A stretch of 64,000 bases of DNA, from the NCBI RefSeq assembly GCF_905220415.1, contig NC_059546.1, positions 2,418,001 to 2,482,000 of the forward strand, written 5' to 3'. The notes below the pieces were generated by a model that made no database searches, was not told where the DNA came from, and worked only from the letters and a program-made list of their open reading frames with translations. The translations under genes and the position numbers were made by a program. This DNA comes from Colias croceus (lineage: Eukaryota; Arthropoda; Insecta; Lepidoptera; Pieridae). Positions 32,470 to 43,460 of this stretch are shown one piece after another; position 1 is the stretch's first letter, and each line of letters opens with the position of its first letter.

Positions 32470-33480
32470 AATATATTAATGTTCAATAATGGTTTATGGT
32501 AATTTATATTTTATTTTTAAAGTAAAGGAAATTACAATGAAAGTCTGACGAGTAACTTTTACCACGGTTGTGACAAAGAAATTTTAATTTATTGAAGTGT
32601 AATCGTAAATCGGAATGGATTTGAAATATGATTAATATAAAAAAAAAAACAAGTCATATGAACGTGAATAGGTCAAATAATGCAAATAAAAATAATGAAC
32701 ATTTTATTGGGTATGAAATGAAATTAAATAAATTGATTTTTACAATTCATATACGACAATACGTGACAAGACAATACGTATAGAATGAGAAAATATACTT
32801 TAAACAAAAATTCAAAGGACTTCAAAGTCATCAAATATTAAAAATACGAATACTTCCCACGACCTATCTACAAGAGCCACGCCTTCTTTTACGAGTATAC
32901 TCCTTAGTTTATAATATTCTGTAATTCTAAAGCGCGTCACACACGGTGAAGATACTATAATATTTTATGTTAAGAGGGGTTAGGCGGTCAGCGAAAATTC
33001 AGCTATTCGGGCCTGAGGTAAGCGGTGAGGGGGTCCGCGTTTAGTATGGAATCAACGTGCTCCAAACTAAAAATCGTAAGCGCCATTCACATTTTTATCA
33101 AAAAGTGAATGAAAATATTTAGTATTTTCTAAATCTAAAACAGTCACGAAATCGACAAGGTAAATACCTATGTATTTGTGATTTTATACGAATTATTATC
33201 GTAAAATACGGTTGTAATGAGCATTTATATGATATTTTAGAGGTAACTTCAGGATTTTTTTTATCGAGCAAAATGTTTCCAATCGTGTTTTGGAAACAGT
33301 CATCCCATCACACATATGTAATACATATTAGAAATTCCAGTGCGAAAAAACTTCAATATTTTCAATTATAGCTCATAGAAAACAGTCCATTTTGCCGTGT
33401 TCACCTACTAAGGCCCCTTAAGATTCTCTAATATAAAACGTTATAGTATCTTAAGATATCCGGTATCAGCGTTCTGACCA
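32470..33480. other. AT-rich gap without a gene
   Basis: A GGGGTTAGGCGGTCAGCG...GTAAGCGGTGAGGGGGTCCGCG patch near 32980-33040 suggests a decayed repeat; no gene seen. Confidence 0.5.
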
Positions 33481-33520
33481 TCATTTTTCTTTTTGTCATT
33501 GCGTACTAAGACCCCTGTAG

Positions 33521-33582
33521 AACCGCCATCCTGTTACAAATGACCCACAAAATGTCGGGTCATTTGTAACAGGATGGCGGTT
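33521..33582. repeat. Perfect short hairpin
   Basis: 26-bp arms starting AACCGCCATCCTGTTACAAA, closed by a 10-nt loop and the exact complement ending GGCGGTT. A very small MITE or a structured RNA site. Confidence 0.85.
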
Positions 33583-33599
33583 GCGGTGCAACACAGCCT

Positions 33600-33750
33600 T
33601 AAGGGTGCTTTTCCATCAGAGATGTGCGAAGATGCGTTGTATTTGTAAATAACCAATAGTATCGCTTCCACCAGAGCTGTGCTGGTGCATGCGAGGTAAA
33701 GTGGAAACGCAGCCTAATGATTTCCTCGCACATTTCTGGTGGAAACGCAG
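33600..33750. mobile_element. MITE-like foldback next to a FLYWCH exon
   Basis: AAGGGTGCTTTTCCATCAGAG at one end and CTGGTGGAAACGCAGCCT at the other, with internal TTCCACCAGAGC/GTGGAAACGCAGCC repeats. The GGGTGCTTTTCCACCAGAG word also occurs near 23135. Confidence 0.6.
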
Positions 33751-33751
33751 C

Positions 33752-33936
33752 CTAATGATTATGTGCCGTCTGTAAAACGATATCGCCGTAGTAGGTCATA
33801 ACTTTGCCCAGACATTTGTCGTTTTTCTTCACACAAATCCATCGCTTCCGAGGACCGCTCTCAAAATATAAATTGTGTCTGTATTTGCCTATTATAAGCA
33901 CAGGGTTCCCGCGTATTGATGTGGAATAGGTAATTT
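33752..33936 (-). CDS. mod(mdg4): FLYWCH alternative 3'-terminal exon
   Basis: Acceptor TGATTTCAG; AA completes the codon, then 60 codons ending A-H-N-H-stop. Finger: TSIRGNPVLIIGKYRHN, KRWICVKKNDKCLGKVMT. Asp-Lys precedes the second Cys and the C-x-A alanine is displaced (CLGKV). It ends exactly at a MITE boundary. Confidence 0.86.
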
Positions 33937-34128
33937 CTGAAATCAGACACGATTAAATTTTAAACTTGCATTTCTGGTAAATGAAGAATTCGTTTATAAC
34001 TTTTAATAGATGGATCGTTCGATCAATCGTTTTGGAAACTATTCTTTTTTTTGGGTTACATAGCATGTAACTCAAAAATAGCAGCCATCGGGTTGAATCT
34101 GCTCCTTAATTGAATGACTAGCGCGTTC

Positions 34129-34232
34129 ATGAACGTAGAGTGAACAGGTACCTTCTAGGGAAGCGCGTTTCATCTTAGACCACATCTCAGCTAAACATCA
34201 GGCGAGATTGTGGTCAAGCGCTTCCCTATTCC
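34129..34232. repeat. Dispersed repeat (inverted copy of 13425 block)
   Basis: GAACAGGTACCTTCTAGGGA through GAGATTGTGGTCAAGCGC, the reverse complement of the block at 13425-13610. Confidence 0.6.
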
Positions 34233-34239
34233 CAATAAA

Positions 34240-35076
34240 AAAAAATGACGACATTTAATTGAATGACTAAAGAACAACTCGTCAAGTTGTTGAATGTATC
34301 ATTAAACATCATTACCGAACGTCATTTAGCGTAGTTGTTGGTTTGGATAAGGGGATGGGTTAGGTATTGTATGTGTTTTTTTTAATACATAGAAATAGAA
34401 ATTAAGTGGTACACAATTATTTCGATAGGCTATTCGATAGGACAGAAAAGAAGTGCTTTTAATCACGGACCCAACGTCCTGGTATGTTTTGAAACAACAT
34501 GCTTTCAACATACTTTTTATTTATGGAAACAGCAGTAAATATGGCTATTTTTCATTATATATAAGGAATGAAGCGGTTGACTAGATAATATCTTCGCATA
34601 TATCCATTTAAACAAGATAGGTTAAAACTTAAATCTAAAACTTAATCGTAATAAACTAACACACTATCTATCACGAACATATACACACTATCTATAACGC
34701 ACAACATGGAATATATCTTTATTACTTTAAACTGTAGTACCTAATTAAAGTTTGCAATATAATTAAAAGATTTTTAAATGACTAGAGTTTGATTTCAATA
34801 CAACTGTGCAAGTCTGGTGAACAATGTCTTGAAGAAGTATTAATTCTTATGTTGGAAAGGGATGGCGCTAGGCGACCTGTACCTCTGTCATTTTTCCACA
34901 CTCAAATGAATACTGCTTTAAGACATCATGGTGATGAAAATTTTGTGGTCGTCGTCGTTGATAGGGTGACCGAATCCTTAGCGAAACGTCATACGCTTAT
35001 GTCAATTAGTATCGATAGCGGATTGTATTCCTTAGCTTTTTGCCATTTGTCTCTGCCCTCAGGTCGGTTATATGAT
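34240..35076. other. Gap without a supported gene
   Basis: Includes a 106-codon + strand ORF (34789-35109) running into the antisense of the next FLYWCH exon. It has no domain I recognise and no splice context. Confidence 0.5.
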
Positions 35077-35270
35077 TCAGTGATTGTGTTCACCAATTCT
35101 ACAGAATAGACTTTTGCCTTTCGTCTTTACTTTCATTTTACACTGTGTCGTGTATCTTCCCGCACAGTTCCATCTTACTATGGGTCCATTAAGTTCTTTT
35201 ACTTTGTTAAACCGATATCCATCTACAATAAGAATAGGTTTCTTTCTTTGTGACATCTCAAAAAATAAAC
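35077..35270 (-). CDS. mod(mdg4): FLYWCH alternative 3'-terminal exon, KPILIV group
   Basis: Acceptor TCGTTACAG; GT completes the codon, then 63 codons to TGA. Finger: SQRKKPILIVDGYRFNK, RWNCAGRYTTQCKMKVKT, GEHNH. The Cys-Cys spacing is one or two residues longer than in the WRC...GC group and the alanine after the second Cys is Met (CKMK). Same group as 36172 (truncated), 37285 and 38563. Confidence 0.88.
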
Positions 35271-35401
35271 CTGTAACGAAATTATTTATATTTATACCTT
35301 CTGATCTTGGTTTTTTAATGGTTATAATATATCAGGGAAAGGTTAAAATTATGTAATTTTAAACTAAATTTTTTTCGATTCATATTTTTATTTATCAAGG
35401 C

Positions 35402-35556
35402 GGGTCTACGCTACGAACCGAACACAAGCGAAGCATAAGCGGAACCGTTCTCGGCTTCGTCGTGTAAGTTGTCTCGGCTTGTAAGTTGGTCCACACTAGA
35501 CGAATTGTGTTCGGCTCGTGCTCCGCTCGTGCTCGGCTCTCCAAGCGTAGACGCAG
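35402..35556. mobile_element. Foldback MITE
   Basis: GGCGGGTCTACGCTACGAACC on the left, CCAAGCGTAGACGCAGC on the right, with internal GCTCGTGCTCGGCTC-type words. Confidence 0.7.
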
Positions 35557-35754
35557 CTTCATGCTAAGAATTTTGGTTTCTAACTACTAAATTTTATTTA
35601 TTTTAACACACTGTTACATATACAGGATCACATCCATGACTTATGTACATACAATAGAGCCTTCGCATTTCATATTATATCTATACATTCCTACAGATTT
35701 ATTGTTTTTTGTTAATTTAACATTGTACAGAATACAGCCGGTAACACATTCACT

Positions 35755-36099
35755 TAGGGCTGATTTTTCAATCCTTGGTTAAAACTTATACGTTGAATAA
35801 CGCATTAAACTATCATTTCAAAAATATATTCTAATTATTCTTGCATTTGAAAGTTTACAGGTGACATTTTAATATTATCATCTAACGGCCTTACTAATAA
35901 AAAGTTAAACAATGGATTTTCTACCATTTTATACAATAGCTGTGTCCTGCTCTTGTCACATGAAACGTCAATCATAAAAACAAGACAGGTTATTGCAATG
36001 TCTAATCCATTGCATAGCGAATGGGTAACATTTTATTAGTAAGGCCGTAATACTTTAATGGACGGATAAATTTTAACCAAGGATTGAAAAATCAGCCCT
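35755..36099. mobile_element. MITE with a second MITE nested inside
   Basis: Outer ends AGGGCTGATTTTTCAATCCT (plus TGGTTAAAA) and the exact inverse ending at 36099. Inside, 35885-36048 is bounded by ACGGCCTTACTAATAAAA and its inverse TTTTATTAGTAAGGCCGT. Confidence 0.85.
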
Positions 36100-36171
36100 T
36101 AATAATTAAATACATGTTATTAATTCAATTATTGTATTCACTAATTTTAATCACTAGATCTTCATCTTATT

Positions 36172-36293
36172 TTATTCTTTCTTCAGACAATCCCATTTAA
36201 TTACAGGCCGTTTAGCATCTTTAGCTTTAAACCTATGCCCCTCCACAATTAAAATAGGTTTTCCTCTTTGTGACGTTGTACACATAACGAATT
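36172..36293 (-). pseudogene. Truncated FLYWCH exon, KPILIV group
   Basis: Correct acceptor (GTTACAG) and phase, then TTSQRGKPILIVEGHRF and KWDCLKKE followed by TAA: only 39 codons. The second Cys and H-x-H are missing and I do not see them downstream, so it cannot form a finger. It could still act as a short terminal exon if spliced. Confidence 0.8.
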
Positions 36294-36479
36294 CTGTAAC
36301 TAAATAATTATTTTATGAATATCTAAGTTTAGTGTTAAATTTAAGAGGGAAAAGAAGTTAAAAAAAGGGCTTAATTTTAAAACTTAAATATAATAAATAT
36401 ATTGTAGTATACGTACGAAAGGGTATATCGGCAACGGCAACAGAACCAGATATTGAAGAAGGAAATTGTTTCGTTTAAG

Positions 36480-36610
36480 AGCTAGCGCGCAAGAGCAACT
36501 TTTGTCTCCACAACTATTTTGTCTCTCCCATCAACTCTATGGGCTAGTAAGAAAATGCGCGCACGTAGAGACGCAACTTCCTATAGAGTTGATGGTCTCT
36601 TGCGCGCTAG
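36480..36610. mobile_element. Foldback MITE
   Basis: AGAGCTAGCGCGCAAGAG and CTCTTGCGCGCTAGGTCT at the ends; internal CCCATCAACTCTATGGG and CTATAGAGTTGATGG. Confidence 0.7.
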
Positions 36611-36626
36611 GTCTTAGCTTTGCATG

Positions 36627-36806
36627 ATAACCGTTTCCACCCGCGGCTTCGTTCACTTTGCTTAAAATCTTATAAATTATAAACTAAAGCCTTCCGTATC
36701 ACTCTATACATGTATTTAAAAAAATCGCATGAACATCTGTTGCGTAGATTTAAGCATACATGGGAACGGACAGACAGCGACAACAGCTTTTTATAATAAT
36801 ATGTAG
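36627..36806 (+). repeat. Dispersed CTAGC-type repeat
   Basis: CCGTTTCCACCCGCGGCTTC to TTTATAATAATATGTAG; same subfamily as 3941-4133. Confidence 0.6.
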
Positions 36807-37284
36807 TTTTATAAGGATCATAAATTATGTTTATTGATTATTATTAATATGATGGAAGAATAAATTAAATAATGAAGAAGTTTCGAAACTGCAGAGATTT
36901 ATTTTTATTTGATCACATTGTTATTTATGTAATAGAAACTGGGAACACATACAAACAAATTATGCAACACATCTTGTTTTAGAATTTACTCATAAATAAT
37001 ATGACACACTCTTACACTCAAGCTTAAAAGAGGAGAAAAAAAGAAAAAGTAAAAGATACACTTATACAACCACAAGCAAATATTATAAGTAGAAAGGTGT
37101 CGATAGGCTAAAACGGCATCTTGAAATGTGGCTAATTGGCCAGCATTGACTTTAGTTATCTCTTCGTTCACAATAGTTGAATCATGCCATCTTACTTTGA
37201 GTTAGTGTGCAGTATTTGAAGACAGAATATTTTGTTGGTAACTACTTTTTACAATAAAATACTTTTTACTTATTTCATTGACTG

Positions 37285-37484
37285 TTAAATTCCGTGATTG
37301 TGCTTACCCATAACTAAGATTATTCTGTGGTTATGCGTTTTCAATTTCATCTTGCAGTGTGTTGTATGTGTCTTCGTACAATACCATGGTACTATGGGAC
37401 CTTTACCATCTTTGCCTTTGTAAAACGCATGCCCACCTACAATTAAAATAGGTTTTCCTCTTTGTGACGTTGTATAAGCGAGAT
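37285..37484 (-). CDS. mod(mdg4): FLYWCH alternative 3'-terminal exon, KPILIV group
   Basis: Acceptor TATCGTTACAG; AT completes the codon, then 65 codons to TAA. Finger: TSQRGKPILIVGGHAFYK, PWYCTKTHTTHCKMKLKT, GKHNHGI. Gly-Gly-His replaces GY at the turn. Confidence 0.88.
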
Positions 37485-37707
37485 CTGTAACGATATTAAA
37501 TAATATGGTATTAATTCTTTATGATGGCATTGTTGTTAGATATTTGTATAGAAAGGGAGAGAAAAATAATAGAATACAAAATTATTTTTATTCATTTCTA
37601 TATTTTCTAGATTGCACATATTATATAACTTTAATAGATTCATTTATTAGGTATTTTTTAATATACTTTGTAATGTTGAAACAATAATATTAAATTAAAA
37701 AAGTTAT

Positions 37708-38204
37708 ACAGTGTCCCACTGTTGGTATACTAAGCTCAAAGGAGCTGCAACCCGCCCAACTTTGTTAACAGCACGTGACCTATCGTTTAAGATTATGTTT
37801 TCATAGACAAATTGCGAAGCGGTATTTGCCGGCTGCGCGAAGCTAGAGGAGAAAACATGGATTTTCAGGGAAAACGTAGCAAAAATTTTTGAAGTGAAAA
37901 CTTCTTTAGCGGCGTTGGGTATAAAATCTTAAACTCGCGTCAGGACACGTGGCCTGATCGAATAAGCGTAAGACGGATGTTTTTTTTTTTAGCCCTTATA
38001 TTCCATGCGTAAGACGGATACCATTCCAAAATATCAACATGCTGAACGTTAATAATCAAGTTTTCACTTCTGCCAGCACTCCCGGAGTGCAACCCGTCTT
38101 TTTTTATGTAATTTTGTTGTTTAAGTATTTTTTACGTGATCAGTGTATGCAAAACTACAAGTCCCTTCGCGCTTAGTATCTATACCAATAGTGGGACACC
38201 CTGT
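37708..38204. mobile_element. TIR MITE (ACAGGGTGTC family), long copy
   Basis: Ends ACAGTGTCCCACTGTTGGTA and TACCAATAGTGGGACACCCT(GT); the outer 100 bp on each side match 8895-9206, while the centre (37850-38090) is extra. Confidence 0.78.
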
Positions 38205-38562
38205 ATAGGTATATTAAGGTCGCCTAAAAATGTCCGACCGGCGCGCGGCGCTGTATAAAACACAGCAATGTTTTAAGTCTATTATCTATTAGAGAACTCT
38301 GCCTAATATGCTTGCTAACCGAGTTTAGCTACGGACACTTTTTGCCCGTTAGACTAGTTTATTAGGTACATACATTGTACATTGTATTTTTTTTTAATAT
38401 AATATTTTTACGTATGTTACTACTTACTTATACAATGTAATACTAAGTGTAAATTAAATGTAAGGTAAGTAATTCAAGAAAAGTTTACGCACATTATTTA
38501 AGAATAACTCATATTGTATACCTAAATGTTAAACTAAAATGGAAAAAAACTCGGTTTTTCAT

Positions 38563-38756
38563 TCAGTGATTATGTTCATGAATTGCCATCACATTTTTTT
38601 CGTTTTTCGTAATCAATATCATTTTACATTGAAATATATGTTTTTTCATACAAAACCAGGTAATAACGGGTCCTTCATTACCTTTAACTTTGTAAAATCT
38701 ATAACCATTAACTATTAAAATAGATTTTCCTGCTTTCGTCGTTTTAAAAAATAGAT
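38563..38756 (-). CDS. mod(mdg4): FLYWCH alternative 3'-terminal exon, KPILIV group
   Basis: Acceptor TTCATTACAG; AT completes the codon, then 63 codons to TGA. Finger: FKTTKAGKSILIVNGYRFYK, TWFCMKKHIFQCKMILIT, HEHNH. Sister to 35077 and 37285. Confidence 0.88.
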
Positions 38757-38911
38757 CTGTAATGAAATAAATTATATTATTAGCTTATGATTCTTTTTTT
38801 TTGTTCCTTAGGTTATATTAAAAACGCTTTATTATATTATTCTTAGTTATGTTTATTAATGTGTCTAACAATTATTACTTACCTTCATACCATTGAGGTA
38901 TTATTACTAGG

Positions 38912-39185
38912 TACGTATAGAGAGGACACCACGAACAAAATCTGTGCGCCAAGCGCGGCCGGCGGCGTGAGTCAGTGAGTGAGTCATACACTCTGTAGAT
39001 ATTCTGCCTCTTATTACTTATAATTTAAAACCAAAAACCAATCAATACAACAAATAAATATTGTTTATCTTATAAAAAAAATATGAATAAACTTATCAAT
39101 TAAAACCAATCAATGTAAGGTTTGAGACGATTGACTCTAACTGGTGTTACAAATAGTCTAGTAGCGATGTCCTCTCTAGTACGTA
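38912..39185. mobile_element. TIR MITE (AGAGAGGACA ends)
   Basis: TACGTATAGAGAGGACACC and GATGTCCTCTCTAGTACGTA at the two ends; AT-rich interior apart from GCGCCAAGCGCGGCCGGCGG. Confidence 0.6.
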
Positions 39186-39419
39186 GTACATAGTAACTCA
39201 ATGTTTCGTACATCTAATATCTTATTAAATAGGCATATTATCATGACTTTCTTATGCATGTAAAAAAGTAGACGATAGCCAATTTAACACTTTTTAAGCT
39301 AAATTTTCATATGTACCTAAGGATTTTATATGATTTTAACTGACTGATACGCTAATCAGAACACATCCACAAGTTATGGAACCAGCTATAAACTATATTA
39401 TTGTGAAACCGCTGCATAC

Positions 39420-40054
39420 AAGGTAGTCGGGAAAATCGACATCACACACCACACCACACAAGTACTGACTGGTCACGGTGGATTCACCTTCTACTTGAAC
39501 AGATTCAAGCTGAAGGAGGATCCGTCGTGTCTATGTCAGCCTGGAGTTGAGGAGACGGTTCCTCACCTGTTACTCGAGTGCCCAATTTTTGCAAGCAATA
39601 GATATGCTGTTGAGCAAAAATTGGGAATGGCGATGACGGGTGAGAATCTACCTTCCGCCCTGGGCGGGGGATAAGTGTAGGGATGCGTTCCTACAATATT
39701 GTAGACATATTGTAGTCGTAGTCAACAAAAGAAATAGTGTGTGATATTAGTTTTAGCTCTTTTACTGTGATATAGGATTAAGTTGAGTGTTTTTGTGCCG
39801 TCTTTTATTGAATTGGTTATAATAATTTTGATTTAAATTTTATAGTATTTTTAAGCAATTATTTAGTCATTTTATTGTAATTTATACCAGTATTTTTTTA
39901 TTTTATTTTGTATTTTACCAGTATTTTATATTGTATTTTAAAATTATTTGTGCAAAAAAATAAATAAAAATAAAAACAAAAAATGTCTCTGGACTATAAT
40001 CCAGAGGTGGCGCGAACACCCTGTGATGACGGGTGCCTTATTAAAAAAAAAAAA
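39420..40054 (+). mobile_element. Non-LTR retrotransposon 3' fragment
   Basis: 39455-39675 encodes the C-terminal end typical of many non-LTR polyproteins, with a Cys-His motif (SCLCQPGVEETVPHLLLEC, FASNRYAVEQKLG) ending in TAA. The 3' UTR follows, with a terminal stem TCTCTGGACTATAATCCAGA, CCCTGTGATGACGGGTGCC and an A tail. It is 5'-truncated. Confidence 0.85.
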
Positions 40055-40273
40055 TGTGAAACCAGTAACGAAGAAAAGCTTTTTATTTCTGAAGCGGTGA
40101 TTACATTATAATTTGCTTACATCTACCGTGTTTGCTTAAACTGCAACTACTTAAAAAAAATACAAACCAAATAAAGAAATTAAAACAAATTAGACGACTA
40201 TTGTAAAAATCAGTAAATCAATGATAGGTATGAACTAACAATACACAGACAAATTTTGTGACAAACAATAATC

Positions 40274-40461
40274 TTAATGGTTATGTTCATTCTTAACGAC
40301 GAGGATTTCATTCGCTATTGTGATAACAGTGACTTTGCATCCATGTCGCTTTTTCACACACGTCCACCGAGTTCGCATGCCCCTTTTATCTGCGCAGTTG
40401 AATCTGTACTTACCCATTATCATTACGCCGTTCCCACTTTGCGTTTTTTCGAATACCAGCT
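40274..40461 (-). CDS. mod(mdg4): FLYWCH alternative 3'-terminal exon, KTQSGNGV group
   Basis: Acceptor GTTGTTTCCAG; AG completes the codon, then 61 codons ending N-E-H-N-H-stop. Finger: LVFEKTQSGNGVMIMGKYRFN, TRWTCVKKRHGCKVTVIT. First of three close paralogs (also 41045 and 42052). Valine follows the second Cys (CKVT) where most copies have Ala. Confidence 0.89.
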
Positions 40462-40487
40462 CTGGAAACAACACGTGTTTAGGTGGT

Positions 40488-40584
40488 AAATGTTAAAATA
40501 ATTATGTAATGACGATTCGAAAGTGCTACTAAATAGTAGTCTAATTGAATAAATGAATGTTTGAGTTTGAGTTTGAGTTTGAAC
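40488..40584 (+). repeat. LINE 3' tail fragment
   Basis: GGTGGTAAATGTTAAAATAATTATG to the GAGTTTGAGTTTGAGTTTGAA tail, matching the tail of the LINE at 59940-62128 almost exactly. Confidence 0.75.
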
Positions 40585-40732
40585 ATCTCACAATAAAGCA
40601 TGATTTACGCTATACCACGCCGGGGACGGGCCGTGTGGGACATACACATCTTATATTTTATTTAATAATAGCATTGTATAAACAACATGGTTCCATAAAA
40701 AAGTAAAAACAAAAAACAAATTAGGTGACAAT

Positions 40733-41000
40733 TACGAGCCTTAAAGAATATAAAAAGAACAGGACCTTAATGCGCACCTTGAGGAACACCCGATATAATA
40801 CTATGGGACGAAGCATAAAATAGCAAAACGAGAAAGAAGAAAGAAACGAGAAGCATTAACGAGAACAAAAAATAGACGTACTCTTTGATACAAATTTATT
40901 CCACTTCAAGAACAATGATAAGAGTGCATATTTACATAATTTTTGGAACAAGATAATATGATGTGAGACTCTATCAAAAGCTTCCCTTAAGGCAGCGCAA
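40733..41000 (-). mobile_element. Non-LTR reverse-transcriptase fragment
   Basis: On the - strand, REAFDRVSHHIILFQKL (RT block A) is followed after a gap by SGVPQGAH-stop-GPVLF (block B). Broken. It lies between two FLYWCH exon paralogs, and a matching fragment lies between the next pair. Confidence 0.72.
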
Positions 41001-41044
41001 ATAGTTTGTTCATTCGATTTGTAATGTAATAAAATAAAATAATT

Positions 41045-41232
41045 TTAATGATTATGTTCATTCTTAACGAGGACGACTTCATTCGCTATTGTGATAATAG
41101 TGACTTTGCATCCATGTCGCTTTTTCACACACATCCAACGAGATTGGATACCATTATTATCCACGCAGTTTAATCTGTACTTGCCAATTATCATTACACC
41201 GTTGCCACTTTGCGTTTTATCAAATATCAGCT
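41045..41232 (-). CDS. mod(mdg4): FLYWCH alternative 3'-terminal exon, KTQSGNGV group
   Basis: Acceptor CATGTTGTTTTCAG; AG then 61 codons ending N-E-H-N-H-stop. Finger: LIFDKTQSGNGVMIIGKYRLN, SRWMCVKKRHGCKVTIIT. The extra upstream reading frame is intron. Confidence 0.89.
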
Positions 41233-41399
41233 CTGAAAACAACATGACGTGAAAAAACAATCTTGCAGTAAAGCGTGATTTACGATATACCGTGCCGGAG
41301 ACGGGCCGTTGTACATAGGTACACATCTAATATTTTATTTAATGATAGTATTTAATAATAGCATTTATAATACATGGTTTCATACAAAAATTAAAATAA

Positions 41400-42010
41400 A
41401 ATTAGGTGACAATTTCGAGGCTTAAAGAACAGGACCTAAATGCGAACCTTGAGGAACACCCGATATAATATTATGGGACGAAGCATAAAAGACATTAACG
41501 AGATGATTAGATTTAGGTTTAAAGACTTTATTACTCATAAGAACAGTTTGTTCACTTAAAATGAGTTACATGCTATCTTAAATTAAATTAACTTATTTCT
41601 CTAGTTTTAGTTAATATCATGTAATATTTATACAAAATAAGCATAAATTCTACTGTACTATTCTAAATTACAGTAAATGTGATTTTTAAGTAATTTTTTA
41701 AATACATTTAGACTTTCACAATTTTTTAACTTGTTTGGCAATTTATTAAACATTTGTGCTCCTTCAAAGAGTATGGTTTTTTCCCGTAGTTAGTTCGAGT
41801 CGAGGCGTCTTTCCAAACTATACAAGGCCAGCACGCAACGGTGTGAAACTAATCACGTATAGTTTGGAAATAACTTTTTTACAAAGTTCTTCCAATCTAT
41901 ACAACAGCAGTACGCAAATACTCGCTGCATATTTACATAATTTTGGAGCAAGATAATGAGAGCAAAATAGTGAGATTCTATTCAAAGCTTTAAAGACAGC
42001 GCAAATAGTT
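41400..42010 (-). mobile_element. Second RT fragment, interrupted by another repeat
   Basis: 41436-41490 (CTTGAGGAACACCCGATATA) and 41925-42010 (CATATTTACATAATTTTGGA) match the two halves of the fragment at 40733-41000. About 430 bp of other sequence has inserted between them. Confidence 0.65.
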
Positions 42011-42051
42011 TCAACTTGTTTATTCGACTTGTTATGTTATAAATAATAATT

Positions 42052-42239
42052 TTAATGGTTGTGTTCATTCCTAGTGAGGACGATTTCATTCGAAATTGTG
42101 ATAATAGTGACTTTGCAGCCAAAAGGTTTCTTCACACACGTCCACCGAGATCGGATGCCATTACTATCCACGCGGTTGAATCTGTATTCGCCTATTATCA
42201 TCACGCTATTGCCACGTTGCGTTTTTTTGAATATCAGCT
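42052..42239 (-). CDS. mod(mdg4): FLYWCH alternative 3'-terminal exon, KTQSGNGV group
   Basis: Acceptor GATGTTTTCAG; AG then 61 codons ending N-E-H-N-H-stop. Finger: LIFKKTQRGNSVMIIGEYRFN, SRWTCVKKPFGCKVTIIT. GEYRF replaces GKYRF. Confidence 0.89.
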
Positions 42240-42279
42240 CTGAAAACATCCTTAGTGTTGCATTAACATAGTCCATAAT

Positions 42280-43455
42280 TGATATGTCCTTATATTTTAA
42301 CTGACAAAGCTGAACGGAACTTATCTAGAAGTCGTGATAGTGGCTCTATGTATAATCACTAATATGATATGATTAGCAGTTGCTTTTTATGTATTGGTTA
42401 TTACAGGTATAGGAACATTTTATTATCACTTCTTAAACATTGATTCTTTATAACAGTTATGGCAAACAACCAGTTATCTTTTTTTACCATTTTTATAAGA
42501 ATATTTGGACTCATTGACTAACTTTAGTGAACACTTGTATGTTTTACAAAATATATTAACATAACCTATTTTTAAGCAACAAAATTATTCAAATTAAAAG
42601 CAGAAATGAAAAATCAATTTTTATTTTATTCTATCCGCCATTGAAAATAAATAGTAATTAAATTTACTCATGCACAAAGTTGGTATCAAATAAAAACAAA
42701 TATATATTATTACACATTTTATTAATAATTTATCATTTCAAATGCTACGAGGAAGATATTTACATAATTCAACGTCAGATTTTTGTGAGACATACTATTA
42801 AATATCTATTATCTATACATGATTCTTTACATACTTACCTTATCAATATTCGTATTCTCAGAGGTTATATTAATATCAGGCCCGTCTTTACAACGGGGCG
42901 CTATGGGCATAGAATATATACTCTAATGCATATTTGGGCAAGACTCCAAGGCAACGATCATAGGGCCCCCCTAAAGCTAAACTATAGCCAGTATTTACCA
43001 ACGAAACTCTTTTCGGGTACGCTAGCAGTTCTATTAAACATTATGTATATTCAATTTAAATGCAATGTATGTCATGCTTCGTATAGAAATAGAAGGAAAA
43101 CTAAATTAATTACAAATAATTGGGAGGTTTTTTCAACAATTTTTAATACTTTGAATTCAATGTAATATATAGATAGTTAATTGTATATTTATAAATCTTT
43201 GTAATAATGTAATAGATTCATTTAGTCTGTAAACAATTTATCTCTCTTCTGTAAAACAAACGCCATAGTAAGGCTCTATATTATATTCTTAATTATGTTT
43301 AAATTGAAATTTTCAATGTATAGAGAATCGCATATAAAAGTCGATCTTATAAATTAAGTGAAAACAAAAAGGTTGTATAATCGCATATATCCTTAATCGT
43401 TGCTTTATATGTTGGTTATAATAATTATTATAACAGGTGCAGGAAGATATTTGTC
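42280..43455. other. Gap with diverged repeats, no supported gene
   Basis: A 161-codon + ORF (42680-43165) crosses an AGGCCCGTCTTTACAACGGG...AGGGCCCCCCTAA repeat, part of which recurs at 43490-43540; I take it as chance or transposon-derived. The TTATGTATTGGTTAT...ACAGGTATAGGA block near 42390 recurs near 43408. Confidence 0.5.
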
Positions 43456-43460
43456 ACTAC

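Noticed and set aside
34789..35109. 106-codon + strand ORF
   Set aside because: Runs antisense into a FLYWCH exon; no domain or conserved pattern.
42680..43165. 161-codon + strand ORF
   Set aside because: Low-complexity AT-rich translation crossing a repeat block, with no recognisable domain.
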